From assembly GCA_002373375.1 (NCBI GenBank), contig DFLE01000031.1, positions 1 to 27,504 on the forward strand: DNA of 27,504 nt, in the 5' to 3' direction. This DNA comes from Prevotellaceae bacterium UBA3627 (GTDB lineage Bacteria > Bacteroidota > Bacteroidia > Bacteroidales > Bacteroidaceae). The translations under genes were made by a program, and so were the position numbers. Numbering within the stretch: position 1 is the stretch's first letter; every line of letters begins with the position of its first letter. The notes beneath the pieces were generated by a model that had not been told where the DNA came from, searched no databases, and saw only the letters and a program-made list of their open reading frames with translations. Positions 23,243-27,504 of the stretch are shown in pieces.

Positions 23243-23497
23243 ATGTTAAAACTAAAGATAGTATCGCCGGAGAAAGTCCTTTTTGACGGAGAGGTAAGTA
23301 TGGTGAAGGTGCCTGGTGTGCTTGGCGAGTTTGAGATACTTGACAACCACGCACCAATCGTTTCAGCGCTGCAGAAGGGCAATGTGCAGTATGAGACGGA
23401 AGAGGGACGTACCGTGATACCCATCGTCGGAGGATTTGCAGAAGTATTGAAGAATAATGTCTCGCTGTGCATAGAGCGTGAAATAGCCGCTGTATGA
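23243..23497 (+). CDS. atpC: ATP synthase F1 subunit epsilon, short form
   Basis: An 84-residue protein covering only the N-terminal beta-sandwich of epsilon (MLKLKIVSPEKVLFDGEV, VPGVLGEFEILDNHAPIVSAL, VIPIVGGFAEV). It links the gamma subunit to the c-ring. The C-terminal two-helix domain that inhibits ATP hydrolysis in E. coli (total 139 residues) is missing, so any brake on hydrolysis must come from elsewhere. The stop overlaps the next start by 4 bp (ATGA). 39 bp behind atpD. Confidence 0.93.
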   Translation: MLKLKIVSPEKVLFDGEVSMVKVPGVLGEFEILDNHAPIVSALQKGNVQYETEEGRTVIPIVGGFAEVLKNNVSLCIEREIAAV

Positions 23498-23766
23498 TAG
23501 GATGGTTGGCGTTTTCCCTATTCTTCTACACTGTATTGATATATGTGTGGGTGAGAGGGTTAGGAATAGTTCAGAGACATAAGCCACAGCTGATGGTGAC
23601 GTTCTATTTCGTTATGGCTGCCATACGTTTTACGATGGCATTAACCATTGTAGCGCTGTATATGATTTTCTCAACGCATACGAGACAGGAGGCAATGACG
23701 TTTTGCGTCACGTTCTCGTTGATGTATGTAGCGATGGTGATTATATCAATTACGTTAAAACATTGA
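23494..23766 (+). CDS. Small membrane protein in the atp operon (AtpI-position)
   Basis: A 90-residue protein with three hydrophobic segments (about 4-22, 33-55 and 69-87) and a short basic loop (RGLGIVQRHKPQ). It sits between epsilon and the a subunit and starts within the atpC stop codon (ATGA), so translation is probably coupled. AtpI-like proteins at this kind of position in other operons help assemble the c-ring or import Mg2+, but sequence similarity to AtpI is not evident to me; the functional link rests on position and topology only. Confidence 0.75.
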   Translation: MIGWLAFSLFFYTVLIYVWVRGLGIVQRHKPQLMVTFYFVMAAIRFTMALTIVALYMIFSTHTRQEAMTFCVTFSLMYVAMVIISITLKH

Positions 23767-23775
23767 CTTGTTAAT

Positions 23776-24822
23776 ATGAATAAATTGAAATACATACTTT
23801 GTCTGATGCTTATGACGCTGTGCTTTACAACGGCTATGGCGGAGGAGGCAGACGGGAAAGTCGATGTCAACGGAACTGTGCTTGGACATATCAAGGACTC
23901 GTACGAATGGCATATTATCGGTAGTCATGAGAATGCCGTGGCCATACCGTTGCCTGTCATAGTACATAGCTCTACGGGATGGCATACGTTTCTCAGTGAT
24001 AAGATACTGGAAGGTAAGCAGTATGAGGGACTTACTATAGCAGAGGAAGGTCCTAATGCCGGAAAAATCGTAGAGTTGGTGAATGGCGAGGAGAAAGGTG
24101 TCTTTGACATAAGTATAACAAAGACTGTGTGTGTATTATTTATTGATTCAGTATTGCTGCTCCTTATAGTCCTGATACCTGCAAGATGGTATAAGAACAA
24201 GAAGGTGAGTGACGAGGCTCCAAAGGGATTTACTGGATTCATAGAGATGCTCACTATGTATGTCATGGATAATATGATTAAGCCGAGCATAGGAAAGGGG
24301 TATGAGAAATATGCACCGTATCTGCTTACGTGCTTCTTCTTTATCTTCTTCGTGAATGTCTTTGGCATTATACCATTCCCTCCGTTTGGCGGAAACCTTA
24401 CGGGTAATATAGCATGTACGTTCTTCCTCGCGTTCTGCACATTCGTGATTACGCAGTTCTCGGGTTCGAAACATTATTGGAAGGATATATTCTGGCCGGA
24501 GGTGCCGCTTGCGCTGAAAGCTATACCACTGATGCCGTTGATAGAATTTGTTGGTATATTCACGAAGCCGTTTGCGTTGATGATTCGACTTTTTGCCAAC
24601 ATGATGGCAGGACATGCTATTGCTCTTTCCATTACATGTGTCATATTCGTTGCGGCAACGATGGGATATGGTATGCTTGTAGGATTGGGAGCTGTTAGTC
24701 TGCTTATGAGCGTGTTTATGCTTACACTTGAGTGTCTGGTATGTTTCATTCAGGCTATGGTGTTTACTCAGCTTTCTGCCACGTTCATCGGTTTAGCGAG
24801 AATACATCCTGAGGAGGAGTAA
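23776..24822 (+). CDS. atpB: ATP synthase FO subunit a
   Basis: A 348-residue membrane protein that forms the proton half-channels next to the c-ring. The essential Arg is Arg271 in ALMIRLFANMMAGH; FFVNVFGIIPF is the conserved upstream helix. It is longer than E. coli subunit a (271 residues) because of an N-terminal signal-peptide-like segment (1-22, ending TTAMA before EEADG) and about 90 residues that should face the periplasm (from DVNGTVLGHIKDSYEWHI), followed by the first true membrane helix about 115-135. This extension is a known feature of Bacteroidetes enzymes. Starts 9 bp after the small membrane gene. Confidence 0.94.
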   Translation: MNKLKYILCLMLMTLCFTTAMAEEADGKVDVNGTVLGHIKDSYEWHIIGSHENAVAIPLPVIVHSSTGWHTFLSDKILEGKQYEGLTIAEEGPNAGKIVELVNGEEKGVFDISITKTVCVLFIDSVLLLLIVLIPARWYKNKKVSDEAPKGFTGFIEMLTMYVMDNMIKPSIGKGYEKYAPYLLTCFFFIFFVNVFGIIPFPPFGGNLTGNIACTFFLAFCTFVITQFSGSKHYWKDIFWPEVPLALKAIPLMPLIEFVGIFTKPFALMIRLFANMMAGHAIALSITCVIFVAATMGYGMLVGLGAVSLLMSVFMLTLECLVCFIQAMVFTQLSATFIGLARIHPEEE

Positions 24823-24905
24823 AGAATATAAAGGGTGAGGGCTGGAGAGAAAAAAAAGAATAAAGTATAAAGAATAAGAATATTAATAACCAAAATTTTA
24901 AGACT

Positions 24906-25154
24906 ATGATTTCTATGATTTTAGCAGCTGAAGCAGCTGCAGGTATTGCTAAGTTAGGCGCTGGTCTCGGCGCAGGTCTTGCAGCTATCGGTGCCGGTAT
25001 CGGTATTGGTAAGATAGGTGGAAGTGCAATGGATGCTATGGCACGTCAGCCAGAGGTGATGAATAAGCTTTTCACCAACATGATCGTTGCTGCTGCCCTT
25101 ATTGAGGGTGTTGCACTGTTCGGTGCCGTTATTGCTCTTCTTTGCTCATTCTAA
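24906..25154 (+). CDS. atpE: ATP synthase FO subunit c
   Basis: An 82-residue two-helix hairpin. Helix 1 is glycine-rich (GAGLGAGLAAIGAGIGIG), the cytosolic loop is ARQPE (46-50), and helix 2 has the proton-carrying Glu67 in AALIEGVALFGAV. The residue after Glu is Gly rather than the Ser/Thr of sodium-dependent rings, which favours protons as the coupling ion. ATG 24906 or 24915 could be the start. The 83 bp before it are A- and purine-rich without a gene, a stretch that may raise translation of this multi-copy subunit. Confidence 0.95.
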   Translation: MISMILAAEAAAGIAKLGAGLGAGLAAIGAGIGIGKIGGSAMDAMARQPEVMNKLFTNMIVAAALIEGVALFGAVIALLCSF

Positions 25155-25211
25155 AGGTGGAGCAGGAAGATTACAGTCACTTAATAAACTAAAGAAAACT
25201 CTATACAGCGT

Positions 25212-25709
25212 ATGGATTTATTGATTCCGAGTACTGGTCTGCTCTTCTGGATGTGTATCACGTTCTTCATCGTGTATGCATTGCTCAGAAAGTTTGGCTT
25301 CCCCGCCATTGTAGGCATGGTCAATGAGCGTAAGCAGTTCATTGATGATAGTCTGCGTAAGGCACAGGAGGCTAATGAGAAGCTGGCCAACATACAGAAA
25401 GAAGGTGAGTCCATCCTACGTGAAGCGCGTGATAAGCAGAGCCAAATGTTGAAGGAGGCTACTGCCACGCGTGATGCCATCATAGAGAAAGCTCAGACAC
25501 AAGCGAAGGGTGAGGCTGCCCGTCTTATAGCTGACGCCAAGGCGCAGATTGAGGCGGAGAAGGCTTCTGCCATTAGAGAGATACGTGCGGAGATGGCACA
25601 GCTCTCTGTGCAAGTAGCTGAGAAGGTAGTTCGCAAGAACCTCGCTGATGACGCATCGCAGATGGAACTCATAGACAAACTGCTGGACGAGGTTTCTGTT
25701 GGAAAGTAA
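25212..25709 (+). CDS. atpF: ATP synthase FO subunit b
   Basis: A 165-residue stator subunit: one N-terminal membrane helix (about 5-25, STGLLFWMCITFFIVYALL), then a long charged helix rich in Ala, Glu, Lys and Gln (about 35-145) that would form the right-handed coiled coil of the peripheral stalk, ending with the delta-binding C terminus. The conserved FWxxxxFxxV-like start is clear. 57 bp behind atpE and 32 bp before atpH. Confidence 0.94.
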   Translation: MDLLIPSTGLLFWMCITFFIVYALLRKFGFPAIVGMVNERKQFIDDSLRKAQEANEKLANIQKEGESILREARDKQSQMLKEATATRDAIIEKAQTQAKGEAARLIADAKAQIEAEKASAIREIRAEMAQLSVQVAEKVVRKNLADDASQMELIDKLLDEVSVGK

Positions 25710-25741
25710 TTATTCACTATATTTAAGCAAATCTACAAGGT

Positions 25742-26278
25742 ATGGATATAGGAGTAATTTCGGTAAGATATGCCAGGGCATTGCTGAAATGCAGTATGGA
25801 GTCAAGTGCGGAGGATCAGGTGTATCAGGAAATGCAGGCTCTTGCGGAGAATTACATTCAGGTGCCTGAACTCCGCCGTACGATAGAGAATCCAATGGTG
25901 TCAAATGAGAAGAAAGAGAGTATTCTTTTGGCTGCCATAGGAAGTGGGGCGTCTGATATTACGCAGCGACTTGTGAAGCTGGTACTTAAAGAAGGACGCG
26001 CCAACATGATGCAGTTCATTGCAAACTCGTACGTTACTCTTTACCGCCAACAGAAGAATATCACTCGGGGAAAACTGACCACTGCTGTAAGCGTGTCTCC
26101 TGCCATAGAGCAGAAAATGCGTAAAATGGTGGAAAGTAGAACCAATGGGACTGTAGAGTTCACGACAGAGGTGGATTCAAGTATAATGGGTGGGTTCATA
26201 CTCGATTATGATACCTATCGTTTAGATACCTCGGTGAAGTCGCAGTTGAATAACATTCTTAAACAATTAAAAAACTAA
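25742..26278 (+). CDS. atpH: ATP synthase F1 subunit delta
   Basis: A 178-residue OSCP/delta subunit that ties the F1 head to the b stalk. The N-terminal helical domain begins VRYARALLKCSMESS (residues about 7-21), the middle has ENPMVSNEKKESILLA, and the C-terminal signature VDSSIMGGFILDYDTYRLDTSVKSQL matches the conserved delta C terminus (split: VDSSIMGGFILDYDTY, RLDTSVKSQL). Ends 6 bp before atpA. Confidence 0.95.
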   Translation: MDIGVISVRYARALLKCSMESSAEDQVYQEMQALAENYIQVPELRRTIENPMVSNEKKESILLAAIGSGASDITQRLVKLVLKEGRANMMQFIANSYVTLYRQQKNITRGKLTTAVSVSPAIEQKMRKMVESRTNGTVEFTTEVDSSIMGGFILDYDTYRLDTSVKSQLNNILKQLKN

Positions 26279-26284
26279 TCATTT

Positions 26285-27504
26285 ATGTCAGATAAAATCA
26301 AGCCAAGTGAAGTCTCTCAGGTTCTTCTGGAACAGTTGAAGGGCGCGACTCAGGCAGCCGACTTTGATGAGGTGGGTACTGTGCTGACCGTCAGTGACGG
26401 CGTTGCTCGCATCTACGGTTTACGTAATGCGGAGGCAAACGAGCTTCTTGAGTTCGAGAATGGCACCATGGCCATCGTGATGAACTTGGAGGAGGACAAC
26501 GTGGGTTGTGTGCTTCTTGGTCCGACAAGTGGTATCAAGGAGGGACAGGTGGTTAAGCGTACTAAGCGTATCGCATCAATACGTGTGAACGATAATATGC
26601 TTGGTCGCGTTATAAACCCTCTTGGACAGGCTATTGACGGACAGGGTGACATTGACCTTACCGATGCTTTTGAGATGCCTCTTGACCGTAAGGCTCCAGG
26701 TGTGATATACCGTCAGCCTGTGAAAGAGCCACTGCAGACAGGTATCAAGGCTGTCGATTCAATGATTCCTATCGGACGTGGTCAGCGTGAGCTTATCATT
26801 GGTGACCGCCAGACGGGTAAGACAGCCATTGCCATTGATACTATTATCAACCAGAAGTCATTCTATGAGGCTGGAAATCCTGTCTATTGTATTTATGTGG
26901 CAATAGGACAAAAGGCTTCAACGGTTGCTGCTTTGGTGGCAAACCTGAAGGAGCGTGGAGCACTGCCTTATACTATTATCGTAGCTGCTACAGCCAGTGA
27001 CCCTGCAGCCATGCAGTATTATGCACCTTTCGCTGGTGCTGCCATTGGTGAGTATTTCCGTGACCGCGGTATGCATGCATTGGTTGTATATGATGACTTG
27101 TCTAAGCAGGCTGTGGCTTATCGTGAGGTGTCGCTGATTCTTCGTCGTCCTTCCGGACGTGAGGCGTATCCAGGTGATGTGTTCTATCTGCACTCAAGAT
27201 TGCTTGAGCGTGCTGCTAAAATCAATGAGCAGCAGGAGGTGGCAGAACAGATGAATGATTTGCCTGCCTGCCTTAAAGGTAAGGTTAAGGGCGGTGGCTC
27301 GCTTACCGCGTTGCCTATCATTGAGACGCAGGCTGGCGACGTGTCAGCATATATCCCGACGAATGTGATTTCTATCACTGACGGACAGATATATCTTGAG
27401 TCAGACTTGTTCAACCAGGGCTTCCGTCCTGCTATCAACGTAGGTATCTCAGTGTCTCGTGTGGGTGGTTCGGCTCAGATAAAGTCAATGAAGAAAGTGG
27501 CTGG
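26285..27504 (+). CDS. atpA: ATP synthase F1 subunit alpha (runs off the window end)
   Basis: The first 406 codons of the alpha subunit; the frame is open to the last base, so about 120 residues are missing on the right. ATG 26285 (MSDKIKPSEVSQVL) lies 6 bp after atpH. Visible parts: VGTVLTVSDGVARIYGL of the N-terminal barrel, Walker A GDRQTGKT (173-180), the VAIGQKAS loop, LVVYDDLSKQAVAYRE, and the SVSRVGGSAQIKSMKKVAG segment near the edge. As the non-catalytic nucleotide-binding subunit it alternates with beta in the head. A gamma-subunit gene is expected just beyond the window. Confidence 0.96.
   Translation, partial: MSDKIKPSEVSQVLLEQLKGATQAADFDEVGTVLTVSDGVARIYGLRNAEANELLEFENGTMAIVMNLEEDNVGCVLLGPTSGIKEGQVVKRTKRIASIRVNDNMLGRVINPLGQAIDGQGDIDLTDAFEMPLDRKAPGVIYRQPVKEPLQTGIKAVDSMIPIGRGQRELIIGDRQTGKTAIAIDTIINQKSFYEAGNPVYCIYVAIGQKASTVAALVANLKERGALPYTIIVAATASDPAAMQYYAPFAGAAIGEYFRDRGMHALVVYDDLSKQAVAYREVSLILRRPSGREAYPGDVFYLHSRLLERAAKINEQQEVAEQMNDLPACLKGKVKGGGSLTALPIIETQAGDVSAYIPTNVISITDGQIYLESDLFNQGFRPAINVGISVSRVGGSAQIKSMKKVA

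Overview
The window looks like chromosomal DNA from a Bacteroidales bacterium, most likely Prevotella or a close relative. The evidence is (i) repeated Bacteroidetes-type promoters, with a -33 TTTG or TTG, 18-20 bp, then TAnnTTTG, in front of most transcription units; (ii) an ATP synthase operon that starts with the beta and epsilon genes and continues a, c, b, delta, alpha; (iii) a short epsilon subunit without its C-terminal domain; (iv) protein families typical of the group (Flavodoxin_4-type lipoprotein, NhaD antiporter, Nudix/winged-helix regulator, GH31 enzyme). The species call is inference.

Layout. Bases 1-217 hold only the unrecognised tail of a gene. Bases 266-4505 carry short plus-strand units: a two-domain GNAT acetyltransferase, a ZIP metal transporter, a PPC/DUF296 protein, and a flavodoxin lipoprotein/aldo-keto reductase pair, separated by clear terminators. 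A bidirectional terminator at 4521-4559 faces the minus-strand operon 10256-4627, which encodes a complete tripartite RND efflux pump (TolC-like channel, lipoprotein adaptor, inner-membrane pump) behind a promoter at 10531-10561 and a structured leader of about 270 nt. Next comes an A+T-rich type II restriction-modification pair (C5 cytosine methyltransferase 10805-12154; PD-(D/E)XK endonuclease 12157-13290), probably acquired horizontally.

Bases 13291-14102 have no gene but are dense in structure: several hairpins, a run of three TTTTCTC heptamers, and five tandem units of exactly 22 bp (13664-13773) that share a TRAAAGC core. This is the least explained part of the window. Then come a Nudix-winged-helix regulator with an intact Nudix box, an ADP-ribosylglycohydrolase fused to a second, macro-like domain (a plausible ADP-ribose/NAD module), and a secreted GH31 alpha-xylosidase/alpha-glucosidase. 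A second bidirectional terminator (18787-18840) separates these from a minus-strand nhaD-pfkA unit.

The 375-bp gap between nhaD and the ATP synthase operon holds divergent promoters and, on the minus strand, a promoter-hairpin-terminator arrangement that predicts a small RNA of about 80 nt. The window ends inside atpA. Most of the window is ordinary core and accessory metabolism. The items most worth a second look are the 22-bp array, the predicted small RNA, the restriction-modification islet with its flanking repeats, and the Nudix/ADP-ribose module.
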